Of a stretch of DNA of 64,000 nucleotides, positions 7,694 through 15,016 are shown piece after piece (within the stretch, counting starts at the first letter, position 1; each line of letters starts with the position of its first letter). The notes under the pieces are model-generated. The model worked only from the letters and a program-made list of their open reading frames with translations. It had not been told where the DNA came from and did not search any database. Position numbers and translations under genes: made by a program. Source of the stretch: Pseudodesulfovibrio sp. S3. Its GTDB lineage: Bacteria; Desulfobacterota; Desulfovibrionia; Desulfovibrionales; Desulfovibrionaceae. Where the stretch lies: NCBI RefSeq assembly GCF_004025585.1, contig NZ_QTZO01000007.1, forward strand, positions 62,001-126,000. Reading direction: 5' to 3'.

Positions 7694-8416
7694 TTAGTCA
7701 AAAGCCATTTCGACCTTCCATTCCTTCCAGACCCTGCCCACCAGGGCCGGTCCCGGATTGAGCACGATCTTGCCGGGGGCCCAGCCCGAAGGCGTGGCCT
7801 TGGTGCCCTTGGATGCGTGAACGAGCTGAAAGGCCTGAATCTGGCGCAGGGTCTCGGAGACGCTGCGACCCACGGGCGGGGCCAGCACCTCGAATCCCTG
7901 GACAATGCCAGCCGGGTCGATCAGAAAGCGGCCCCGCACATCGACACCTGCGGCTGCATCGTAAACGCCGTAGAGGGAGCCGACAGTGCCGCCGCCATCG
8001 GACAGCATGGGGAAGGGAATCTTTCCATTGGTGACCATTTTCGAAATTTCGTGTTCGTCCCACATCTTGTGCACGAACATGGAATCCGTTGACATGGACA
8101 GGACCTGAACGTCGAGCTTTTCGAATTCTTCATTCTTTTCTGCGACCGCAGAAATCTCGGTTGCTCAAACAAAAGTGAAATCACCGGGATAGAAACACAA
8201 CACGACCCATTTGCCGAGGTATTCGGAAAGGGTCACGGTGCCGAATCCGCCGTCGAGATAGGCGGCAGCTGTAAAGTCCGGGGCTTTTTGACCGACTCGT
8301 ATCATGGTGCCTCCTTGCGGCTTGCCGTTTGCCGGTGGGGTTGCTTCGGTGGCCTCGCTGACGCTTTCCACCTTGGCGACAGGGCGTACACATGTGGTGT
8401 CTTGCATTTCAGGCAT
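7694..8416 (-). CDS. Selenocysteine-containing peroxiredoxin (TGA recoded at residue 84)
   Basis: Two consecutive frames on the minus strand are in phase and separated only by a TGA at 8165-8167. Read through, they give one 240-residue AhpC/Prx protein. The segment around the TGA is [21 protein letters not shown]. The family has Cys at exactly this place (DFTFVCPTE), so U84 replaces the peroxidatic Cys. The rest of the fold is normal: [43 protein letters not shown]-like hairpin follows the TGA. The resolving-Cys position reads ATPSGW instead of VCPAxW, so no canonical C-terminal resolving Cys exists; only C9 and C74 remain. The start at 8416 has GGAG upstream; an internal ATG at 8305 (M38) with a perfect AAGGAGG is a real alternative giving 203 residues. 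The expected role is reduction of H2O2/organic hydroperoxides. Confidence 0.88.
8137..8154 (-). promoter_or_regulatory. Bacterial SECIS element for selenocysteine insertion
   Basis: In the mRNA, 10 nt after the UGA, a 7-bp stem UUUCUGC/GCAGAAA closes a GGUC tetraloop. The loop starts 21 nt from the first base of UGA. A small apical loop containing GGU at about this distance is what SelB recognises in bacterial selenoprotein genes such as fdhF. The position and G-U loop fit well; no experiment is implied. Confidence 0.75.
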
Positions 8417-8757
8417 GGGATCTCCATTGATTTCATGGTCAATATGGTGTTTGACTCATCAGCTTTGTCTATAGTAGTTCCTATTCCTATTTTGCAAGTC
8501 TTTTTTGAACATATGTTGAATTGTTTCATTGTCCAGGCGCGGACACCGCTTCCTTGCCGCTAAAAGAGCAAAGGGCGCACAGAGAGCCGGAATCTTGAAT
8601 TGAGGGGAAGGAGGGTTGGAGAGGCGGTACGCCTTGTCGTCTTTCAATTCCCGAGCACGCACTTCTGGAGTCCGTTTGCAACTCCATGAAAAAGCCGTTC
8701 GAAAACGACTTTTTCATGGGTTTGATTGCCGCAGTTCAAGGGGCAAACATCGGGAAT
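8417..8757. other. Intergenic region with peroxiredoxin promoter and hemerythrin terminator
   Basis: No gene is supported in these 341 nt. On the minus strand TTGCAA and TATAGA, about 18 nt apart (around 8465-8495), could be the peroxiredoxin promoter. At 8684-8719 a 16-bp inverted repeat (CCATGAAAAAGCCGTT / AACGACTTTTTCATGG, one G-U, CGAA loop) lies after the hemerythrin gene and is its likely terminator. Confidence 0.5.
8684..8719 (-). terminator. Hairpin terminator downstream of hemerythrin
   Basis: A long 16-bp near-perfect stem with A5/T5 inside the arms lies 38 nt after the stop at 8758 (minus strand). Confidence 0.65.
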
Positions 8758-9171
8758 CTACCGAACACCCTTTTTCAGGAGAAAGGCGCTGTACTGGCTG
8801 TCCGTCTCACTCAAGTGACAGCTCATCCAGTCCCTGAGGAAACCGAAAACCTTGATGTCCAGTGTCCCCGGATCGTTCTTGGCTTCCTGAATAAAAGTGT
8901 GCACCTGGCGTGTCAATTCCCGGTGTTCGGCGATGTGGGACGCGAGTTTATCCTCTGGGTATCCGTGTTCCGCGAGGAGCTTTTCTTCATAGGCGAAGTG
9001 GTAGTTGGCATAGTAGGCTAACGCATCCAAAGTATCTTTCAGGACATCCTCGCTCGTGTCATGCATGATGGCCATAAACAGCGTGTTGGTTATGGCCACA
9101 AGCTGCTTGTGCTGGGTGTCGATGGATGGAATCCCGACAGAATCTTTGTCTACCCATATAATCTGGTCCAT
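8758..9171 (-). CDS. Bacteriohemerythrin
   Basis: This is a 137-residue single-domain protein. All ligands of the di-iron O2-binding site are visible: DTQHKQL, YHFAYEEKLL, HIAEH and HLSETD (H...HxxxE...HxxxH...HxxxxD). It starts MDQIIWVDKDSVGIPSID, the usual N-terminus. In anaerobes such proteins bind O2 or NO for scavenging or delivery. It stands as a single gene beside the selenoperoxiredoxin, consistent with oxidative defence. It is one of three hemerythrins in this window. Confidence 0.92.
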   Translation of the reverse strand: MDQIIWVDKDSVGIPSIDTQHKQLVAITNTLFMAIMHDTSEDVLKDTLDALAYYANYHFAYEEKLLAEHGYPEDKLASHIAEHRELTRQVHTFIQEAKNDPGTLDIKVFGFLRDWMSCHLSETDSQYSAFLLKKGVR

Positions 9172-9268
9172 ATTGGGTATATATACCAGTTTGCATCATC
9201 GGGAAAGGGTAGACGCAAAAGGAGGGCAAGGTAATCTGCGACCAATCTGAATGGGGTACAGCCGAAGA

Positions 9269-9718
9269 TCATTCGGCGGTCATGTTTGCCCGCAGTTCCT
9301 CCACGCGTTTGCGGTTGGTCCCGAAATCCGAATAGCCGACCCGCGATGCGGACCGGACATGTATGATGCCGTGTTCCACGTCATGGTAGCATTCGAGGTC
9401 GTCGACAAACCTCCATACGCGACTGGTGAACTCGGCTCGCAGGTAGCGGCCGTCCAGGGCCGTTATCCGGCCTCCCTTCATGGATTCTATGGCGTGAATG
9501 AGGTCGGCCATGACAATATCGGACGGGCCGGAAGCCTTGATGGGGGCGACTCGCTTCTCCCGGTCCGAAGACTGGGAGGAAACGCAGTTCTTGCTGCTGG
9601 GGCATTGCGCCAATTGTCCGCTGCTGACCCCCAGCCCGTTCGGGAGCCTGTTTGAGAGCCGGGACAGGCCGAGCAGGCCGATCACGGACAATGCAACGCC
9701 GATGAGGATATATTTCAT
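9269..9718 (-). CDS. DUF1499 domain protein
   Basis: This protein of about 149 residues has an N-terminal membrane anchor (MKYILIGVALSVIGLLGL). The DUF1499 signature CPSSKNCVSSQ follows near residue 40, and then a domain ending VGYSDFGTNRKRVEELR. The function of DUF1499 is unknown; it is exported or membrane anchored. The ATG at 9718 starts just before the helix; an in-frame ATG at 9745 is also possible, and neither has a convincing ribosome site. Confidence 0.75.
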   Translation of the reverse strand: MKYILIGVALSVIGLLGLSRLSNRLPNGLGVSSGQLAQCPSSKNCVSSQSSDREKRVAPIKASGPSDIVMADLIHAIESMKGGRITALDGRYLRAEFTSRVWRFVDDLECYHDVEHGIIHVRSASRVGYSDFGTNRKRVEELRANMTAE

Positions 9719-9884
9719 ATCCGGCAAGGTATTGCAGAACCGCATCCAAGGGCAAGGGATTCCAAGTTTGAATGGTTTCGGGCTGAGTCCCAGGTTCCTC
9801 GGGTGATCATGATTGCTTCACCGGTATGGACTAAGTACAGGGAAACAGTCTATTGTGCGGTATGGGTCAAAAGGAGGAAGCGTT

Positions 9885-10355
9885 TTGATAAATTTGTGGA
9901 AGACTGAATACCTGCTGCAACTTGATGAAATAGACGATCAGCATAAGCATTTTTTTGCCCTTTGCGGGGAAGTGGCTCAACTCGCTGAAACCGCCACACG
10001 CAAAAAGGAATCCATAGTCAGCACCATCAAGGCGCTGGGGATGTTGAGGGCATATGCTTTTCTTCATTTTCGGACAGAAGAAGAAATCATGCTGAGGCAT
10101 GGATTTCCTAAGTATCTTAAGCACACAGGATGTCACAATAATTATCTTGAGAAGATGATAGTCTACGAAAAGGGTTTCAAAGCGCTGCTGGAGAATCTGG
10201 ATCAGAATGCGGAAGGCGGCAAATTGCTCAAGACTTTTTTAAAGGAAGTCAGTGAGTTCGTGGTTGAGTGGTGGTCCACCCATATTCAGGAACAGGATGC
10301 TTTGTATGCGGTGCATATTAAAGAAAAGAAACCACAAGACCTGATTCCCCGGTAG
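9885..10355 (+). CDS. Bacteriohemerythrin, divergent type
   Basis: This 156-residue hemerythrin domain protein has ligands IDDQHKHFF, LHFRTEEEIM, HTGCH and HIQEQD. It has Phe-rich packing and a shorter N-terminus (LINLWKTEYLLQL) than the other two. The likely start is TTG at 9885, 8 nt after a perfect AAAGGAGG; no ATG is available downstream near the domain. An upstream TTG at 9813 lacks a ribosome site. Likely O2/NO/redox binding. It lies between a DUF1499 gene and tRNA-Pro. Confidence 0.82.
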   Translation: MINLWKTEYLLQLDEIDDQHKHFFALCGEVAQLAETATRKKESIVSTIKALGMLRAYAFLHFRTEEEIMLRHGFPKYLKHTGCHNNYLEKMIVYEKGFKALLENLDQNAEGGKLLKTFLKEVSEFVVEWWSTHIQEQDALYAVHIKEKKPQDLIPR

Positions 10356-10432
10356 TCTCGATCCATTGCAAGGGATAGGGGTACAAAGAAAAAAGCAGAT
10401 CAAGCGGCTCGCTTGGTCTGCTTATGTTCTTC

Positions 10433-10509
10433 TGGTCGGGGCGAAGAGATTTGAACTCCCGGCATCCTGCTCCCAAAGCAGGCGCGCTACCAGACTGCGC
10501 CACGCCCCG
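10433..10509 (-). tRNA. tRNA-Pro (anticodon TGG)
   Basis: The minus strand folds as a full cloverleaf of 77 nt. It has acceptor stem CGGGGCG/CGCCCCG with discriminator A and an encoded CCA, and D stem GCGC/GCGC. Anticodon stem CCTGC/GCAGG has loop TTTGGGA (anticodon TGG). The T arm GGGAG-TTCAAAT-CTCTT has two G-U pairs. Confidence 0.95.
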
Positions 10510-10581
10510 TCAGTTTTCTTGCCGCAACCGTGCCGCAAGGGTTCGCATACCTACTCAAAAACAATCCTCTTGGCAAGTGGA

Positions 10582-11601
10582 TCAGCACATGTCCACGCCG
10601 TGAATGGTGGCGCCGCATGTGTCGCACTTTCCGTTGGTGATTCCGGAACTGCGCAGGGCGAACCCGGATCGGGTGATGAGTTCCCGGCCACAGTCGGGGC
10701 ATACCGTGGTCTGTCGGTCCATGCCGGGCATGTTCCCGATGTAGACGTATTTCAGCCCCTTGGCTTTTCCCACGGCATAGGCCGTTTCCAGGGAGTCCCC
10801 GGAGGTGGGAGGCGCGTCGTTCATGTTGTAGTCAGGGTGGAAGCGGGAGATATGCCATGGCGTGTCCGCGCCGATCTCGTTGACCAGGAAATCCGTGAGT
10901 TGGCTCAGTTCCTCTGGCGAGTCGTTCTTGCCGGGGATGAGCAGGGTGGTCACCTCCAGCCACCACTTGAGGTCATGTTTTATCTGTTTGAGGTTGTCCA
11001 GTACCGGCTTGAGCCGTGCCCCGGAGACGTCTTGGTAGAAGTCTTCGGTAAAGCATTTCAGGTCCACGTTGATGGCGTCGATGAGGGGGGCGAGTTCTTC
11101 AAGGCATTCCCGGCTCATGTAGCCGTTGGAAACCATGATGTTCTTCAGGCCCTTGTCATGTGCCAGCCGGGCCGTGTCCTGCATCAGCTCGAAAAATATG
11201 GTCGGTTCCGAGTAGGTGTAGGATATGGAAGCGGCCTTGAGTCTGAGGGCTTCGGTCACCAGCTCCTCTGGCGTGGCTTTCTGGCCCTGGATATGCCCGT
11301 TGGTGCGCGGCGGCTGTGAAAGTGTCCAGTTCTGGCAGAAGGTGCAGCTCAGGTTGCAGCCCATGGTGGCAAAGGAAAACGTCTTGGTGCCGGGCTGGAA
11401 GTGGTAGAGCGGTTTTTTTTCCACCGGGTCGAGGTTCAGGGCGGCGATCTGGCCGTAATTGAGGGAGTACAAGGTGCCTTCCCGGTTCTCACGCACACCG
11501 CAGGTGCCGCGCACACCCGGCTTGATGGTGCAGAAATGGTTGCACAAGCGGCATTGGACCATGCCGTTCTTGAGCGGTTTCCAGAGTCTTGCTTCAATCA
11601 T
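10582..11601 (-). CDS. amrS: AmmeMemoRadiSam system radical SAM enzyme AmrS
   Basis: This is a 339-residue radical SAM protein. The cluster motif MGCNLSCTFCQNW gives C82, C86 and C89. An N-terminal Cys cluster (C17, C20, C24, C34) and the segments TYSEPTIFFE and NVDLKCF are typical of AmrS/PflA-like proteins. An added C-terminal zinc ribbon (CPDCG...CDTCG) is present. The family occurs with AmmeMemo (MEMO1) proteins, but neither MEMO1 nor AMMECR1 is adjacent here. The reaction is not established. It is monocistronic, next to tRNA-Pro. Confidence 0.85.
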   Translation of the reverse strand: MIEARLWKPLKNGMVQCRLCNHFCTIKPGVRGTCGVRENREGTLYSLNYGQIAALNLDPVEKKPLYHFQPGTKTFSFATMGCNLSCTFCQNWTLSQPPRTNGHIQGQKATPEELVTEALRLKAASISYTYSEPTIFFELMQDTARLAHDKGLKNIMVSNGYMSRECLEELAPLIDAINVDLKCFTEDFYQDVSGARLKPVLDNLKQIKHDLKWWLEVTTLLIPGKNDSPEELSQLTDFLVNEIGADTPWHISRFHPDYNMNDAPPTSGDSLETAYAVGKAKGLKYVYIGNMPGMDRQTTVCPDCGRELITRSGFALRSSGITNGKCDTCGATIHGVDMC

Positions 11602-11937
11602 GGGACAGGTCCTCCTGATATCAGTATGTCAGAAGGGGGCGCAATTTGTCATCAAGGCAGTTCAAGAATTAATTGCGAATACCCTATTGGAGCCACAACC
11701 GGACCAACAAGCGGGTAAAGCATGGCAAGAGAATATTTTTCCCCCTGCCGAGGATGTGCATCTCGCTTTAGGGCGGTGTTGTCCGGTGAAGCAGGGCGTA
11801 TTTGAATCAGGAAAGGATGCCCTTTGAACCGATGTGCACTGGAAACGGCAGTGGTAGCCTGATGGCTGCAAGGGCGTGAAAAAGGCTGCATGGCCATGAA
11901 GGCCATACAGCCTGAGAGGGGCGCTCTCGCTAGGGGA
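11602..11937. other. Intergenic region with no supported gene
   Basis: These 336 nt separate the amrS start from the 3' end of the DUF4198 gene. Apart from the terminator at 11878-11913 and the amrS upstream region (an AGGACCTGTCCC-type ribosome site), I see no gene or repeat. Confidence 0.5.
11878..11913 (-). terminator. Terminator of the DUF4198 gene
   Basis: On the minus strand a 13-bp stem (AGGCTGTATGGCC / GGCCATGCAGCCT, one G-U) with a 5-nt loop is followed by TTTTT. Confidence 0.8.
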
Positions 11938-12711
11938 TTATTCGTTGATTTGGAAGGTCAGCGTGCTGACGTAGATGGTTTCGTCGCAGACTTTGAGATC
12001 ATTGTGATTTTCCGTGTGTTTCGTGATGGCAAACCAGTGTCCGGCTTTCAGCGGGATTATGTTGATTACCCCCTCAAGGTTGGTGCGTCCGGTGAATGCG
12101 TAACAATCTTCGTCAGAAAAACCGGCAAAGGTTGCCTTGACTTCCACGGTCGATGCGGGCTTTCCGTTGACGAGGATCTTGACAGGAAATTTCTGGCCAG
12201 GCTTTACCGTGGACGGATGCACCAGCGGGATGAATTCCATCTTTGCGTTGACGGGCTTTGAAATAAGTTCGGTGCTTGTGTCGCCGCCAACACTCCATAT
12301 GTTTTTGGTGTGCATCGAGACAAGCTCGCAATACTTGGCATCCGGCCTTTGCGTCCTGTTGTTCATTTCCCAGCCGCCGTGACCATTGGTCCAAAACGTG
12401 GGCTTGTAGTTTCCCACCGCAAGATAACTGCCCGACTGTAGCGCAAAATCAGCGGTGTATGAATAGTTTTCACCGGATTGCTTCAAAGCCACTTCACCTT
12501 GCGGGGTAATGAGTTTTGGGGTGGTGAAAAGTCCCAGCCGCTTTTCAGAGATGGGTTCGGGGTTTGGAAAGTCATGCCCGTAGCCGATTTCTACTCGTAC
12601 TGTTTTTGAATCAACAGCTGTGGTGTTCAACCAGAGGTCATGGGCAAAGGCATTGGATACACCGAGTGTCAGGCAGAGCAGAGATGCGAGAAATAAGCGA
12701 ACAGGGATCAT
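11938..12711 (-). CDS. DUF4198 (NikK-like) periplasmic metal-associated protein
   Basis: This 257-residue protein has a signal peptide cleaved near AFA-HDLWL. The exposed His-Asp at the mature N-terminus and the HGHDFP/YGHDFPNPEP segment are typical of DUF4198 proteins, which include NikK next to nickel transporters. A second beta-sandwich (VKPGQKFPVKILVNGKPAS) resembles a carboxypeptidase-regulatory-like fold. Two Cys and several His (C in AKYCELV, DEDCYAF) could take part in metal binding. It is monocistronic with a strong Fur-like box over its promoter and a clear terminator, so iron rather than nickel control is suggested. No transporter gene is adjacent. Confidence 0.75.
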   Translation of the reverse strand: MIPVRLFLASLLCLTLGVSNAFAHDLWLNTTAVDSKTVRVEIGYGHDFPNPEPISEKRLGLFTTPKLITPQGEVALKQSGENYSYTADFALQSGSYLAVGNYKPTFWTNGHGGWEMNNRTQRPDAKYCELVSMHTKNIWSVGGDTSTELISKPVNAKMEFIPLVHPSTVKPGQKFPVKILVNGKPASTVEVKATFAGFSDEDCYAFTGRTNLEGVINIIPLKAGHWFAITKHTENHNDLKVCDETIYVSTLTFQINE

Positions 12712-12765
12712 AATGTGGTTCTCCTTTTGACATGTTACATGCTGATTGCATTGTTTTTATGGGTT

Positions 12766-12784
12766 GATATAGATTTTCATTATC
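12766..12784 (-). promoter_or_regulatory. Fur-like box at the promoter of the DUF4198 gene
   Basis: On the minus strand GATAATGAAAATCTATATC matches 16 of 19 positions of the E. coli Fur consensus GATAATGATAATCATTATC. It sits directly after TTGACT (12787-12792, a good -35), so a repressor here would block RNA polymerase. It is 55-73 nt upstream of the start codon. Confidence 0.65.
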
Positions 12785-13411
12785 AAAGTCAACAGGGAGT
12801 CGTATTTCGATGCAAACGTGATGGGTCTACCTCCGTTTTCTTTCCTTTGGGGTGTCAGCATGGCAACACCAGCAAGCTGTCTTGATAAAAAACGCAATGT
12901 GTTTTCGAGCGTTCTGTGGCTGGTTCATAAGTACATGATGCCTCTGACCCGGTTGTCGTCTTCATCAAAATAGCCGTGGTATGGATTGCGTCGGATTCGA
13001 TAAACCACGACAGGAGAATGTGCCAGTCAAGGGATAGTTCCGGTGAATCTGAGGCCGAAGAATGTTGTTGGGGGGGGCAGGTGATTATATTGGTGGCCCC
13101 AGCATTCAGGGTGGGCATCCAGTGGAACGGTGCAGTTTGTTTGGCCTGCCAAGGACATGCGGTGTTATGGTCCAAGCGATTCTGAATAAACCATTCGCAG
13201 TTGTTTGCTGCGATTCGCAATCATATCAAAAAAAAGAAATGTGTTGGAACCCGGTCAGGCGGTAGGTGTGGAAAAAAATCCCAATCAGGCGGCCCCATGC
13301 TTTTGTCGCTGGAATGCGCGCGGCGTTCGCTGACTAATAACCGCAGGGAATTTGCTCAGTTGAAGGAGTTGGTTACAAGGGTGGGGTTATTTTTCGGGGT
13401 AGACTGAAAGG
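12785..13411. other. Long intergenic region, possibly holding a gene relict
   Basis: About 630 nt contain no convincing gene. The only coding-like part is the minus-strand stretch at 12925-13158. Elsewhere I see only a run of nine G residues near 13070 and AT-rich DNA. Base use looks less GC-rich than the neighbouring genes. Confidence 0.4.
12925..13158 (-). pseudogene. Possible broken small ORF with an in-frame TGA
   Basis: From an ATG at 13158 one minus-strand frame encodes 43 residues (start MSLAGQTNCTVPLDAH), meets TGA at 13027-13029, and continues in the same frame for 33 residues to a second TGA. The second part (RRNPYHGYFDEDDNRV core) looks protein-like. No ribosome site precedes the ATG, and no clear SECIS stem follows the TGA, so a nonsense-broken relict is more likely than a selenoprotein. 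Chance cannot be excluded. Confidence 0.25.
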
Positions 13412-13702
13412 TCATTCATCCTTGGACCATGTTACTTCCGGGTCAACGGCGATGATTACCTTGTCGTACCAGTCCACTTCTTCCTTCTTTGGCTGTCGGG
13501 AGATAATGGTTGAGTCCCCGGCTTCATTGGTGCCGAATTGGGTGGCCGGCGCCTCGTCCTCGGCGGGCATGGTGCCGAAAGTGTTCTCCTGCCGGTTCTT
13601 GGCCGTATCTTCATTCTTGAATTTGTTTTGTGCCTGGCCAGGGAAAGGCGTCAAAAGAGCAACGGCCAGGGCTAAGGCGGCTAAGGCATTGAAATGGCGC
13701 AT
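13412..13702 (-). CDS. Small secreted protein of unknown function
   Basis: This 96-residue protein is not recognised. It has a clear signal peptide (MRHFNALAALALAVALLTPF, cleavage after GQA) and a charged, Asn/Glu-rich mature part of about 70 residues with no Cys. The ATG at 13702 is preferred because GGAGGAAACC precedes it; the ATG four codons earlier is part of that ribosome site. It stands alone, divergent from purM. Confidence 0.65.
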   Translation of the reverse strand: MRHFNALAALALAVALLTPFPGQAQNKFKNEDTAKNRQENTFGTMPAEDEAPATQFGTNEAGDSTIISRQPKKEEVDWYDKVIIAVDPEVTWSKDE

Positions 13703-13857
13703 GGTTTCCTCCATGGCAAAATGGTAAATCTGTGTTTACAATATATACGCACCAAATATGCCCTTGGCAATGCAAATGGCGGGCCGCCCATATTGTTGCT
13801 TGAACTTGGGTCGGCAACCATCTATAAGCGACCAAAGCGAACTCTGAGGAGATTTAT

Positions 13858-14919
13858 ATGAGCGACAGCGCCAAACGATCCCAGGCTTACACGGCTGCCG
13901 GTGTGGACATCGAGGCAGGCAACCGGTTTGTCAGCCGCATCAAGGACATGGTCAAATCCACGTTCACGCCCGGCGTGGCAACGGACATCGGCGGTTTCGG
14001 GGGCCTTTTCAAGCCCGAGATCGGCGGCATGGAAGCGCCCATGCTCGTGGCCGGGACCGACGGGGTAGGAACCAAGCTCAAGCTGGCCTTCATGTTCGAC
14101 CGTCACGACACCGTGGGCATCGATCTGGTGGCCATGTCCGTCAATGATGTTCTTGTTCAGGGCGCAAAGCCCTTGTTTTTTCTCGACTACTTCGCCACTG
14201 GCAAGCTTGATTCCGGTGTGGCCGAGACGGTCGTTTCCGGTGTGTGCGAAGGGTGCCGCCAGTCCATGTGCGCGCTTCTGGGCGGCGAGACCGCCGAGAT
14301 GCCGGGCTTCTATCCCGACGGCGAATACGACTTGTCAGGATTTGCCGTGGGCATGGTTGATTCCCCCAAGGTGGTCACGGGCAAGACCGTCACCCCCGGC
14401 GATGTGCTCATCGGGCTTGGCTCCTCGGGCGCACACTCCAACGGCTGGTCGCTCATCCGCAAGATTCTGGCCGAGTCCGGCCTGAAAAACGACGATATTT
14501 TCCCAGGCACGGACAAGACCGTGGCCGAGGTCCTGATCGAACCGACCAAGATTTACGTCAAGCCGGTTCTGGAAGTCCTGGAAGCCATGGAGGTCAAGGG
14601 CATGGTCCATGTCACGGGCGGCGGTTTCTACGACAACGTGCCCCGCGTCCTGCCCGAAGAGGTGGCCGCCAGCATCCAGTTCGGTTCCTGGGCCATGCTG
14701 CCCGTTTTCGATTGGGTCAAGAGCCAGGGCGACCTGTCCTGGCCGGAGATGCTCCAGATATTCAACTGCGGCATCGGGTACATCCTCATCGTGGACCCGG
14801 CCAACGCGGACGCCGCCCTGGAACTGCTGGACGCCCGGGACGATGTGGACGCCTACCGCATAGGCGAGATCGTCAAGCGCAACGGCACCACCGAGCAGGT
14901 GGAAGTGATCTTTCCCTAG
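13858..14919 (+). CDS. purM: Phosphoribosylformylglycinamidine cyclo-ligase
   Basis: This 353-residue protein is the fifth enzyme of purine synthesis (FGAM to AIR, ATP dependent). Typical blocks are YTAAGVDIEAGN, FGGLF, GTDGVGTKLKLAF, the active-site IDLVAMSVNDVLVQGAKPLFFLDYFA region (core MSVNDVLVQGAKPLFFLDY), GGETAEMPGFY and HSNGWSLIRK. Length matches the family. TGAGGAG precedes the ATG. It is monocistronic with a strong hairpin after it. Confidence 0.97.
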   Translation: MSDSAKRSQAYTAAGVDIEAGNRFVSRIKDMVKSTFTPGVATDIGGFGGLFKPEIGGMEAPMLVAGTDGVGTKLKLAFMFDRHDTVGIDLVAMSVNDVLVQGAKPLFFLDYFATGKLDSGVAETVVSGVCEGCRQSMCALLGGETAEMPGFYPDGEYDLSGFAVGMVDSPKVVTGKTVTPGDVLIGLGSSGAHSNGWSLIRKILAESGLKNDDIFPGTDKTVAEVLIEPTKIYVKPVLEVLEAMEVKGMVHVTGGGFYDNVPRVLPEEVAASIQFGSWAMLPVFDWVKSQGDLSWPEMLQIFNCGIGYILIVDPANADAALELLDARDDVDAYRIGEIVKRNGTTEQVEVIFP

Positions 14920-14958
14920 CAGGCAGTTGAAAACCGCGATCTGCGGCGTTGCTTCAAA

Positions 14959-15004
14959 AAGTTCAAACCCTCGCATACAGGTAGTACGCGAGGGTTTGAA
15001 CTTT
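14959..15004. terminator. Bidirectional terminator after purM
   Basis: AAGTTCAAACCCTCGC and its reverse complement enclose TACAGGTAGTAC, giving a stem of about 20 bp flanked by A and T runs between two convergent genes. Confidence 0.8.
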
Positions 15005-15016
15005 GTTTGGGTTTGG

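Noticed and set aside
13029-13080. Selenocysteine reading of the TGA in the 13 kb relict
   Set aside because: No stem-loop with a small G-U loop lies at the required distance after the TGA, and no Cys-family alignment supports it.
12855-13220. A 121-codon minus-strand frame in the long gene-free region
   Set aside because: It is rich in rare combinations (Thr, Cys, Trp, His), has no ribosome site, and competes with a more protein-like frame in the same DNA.
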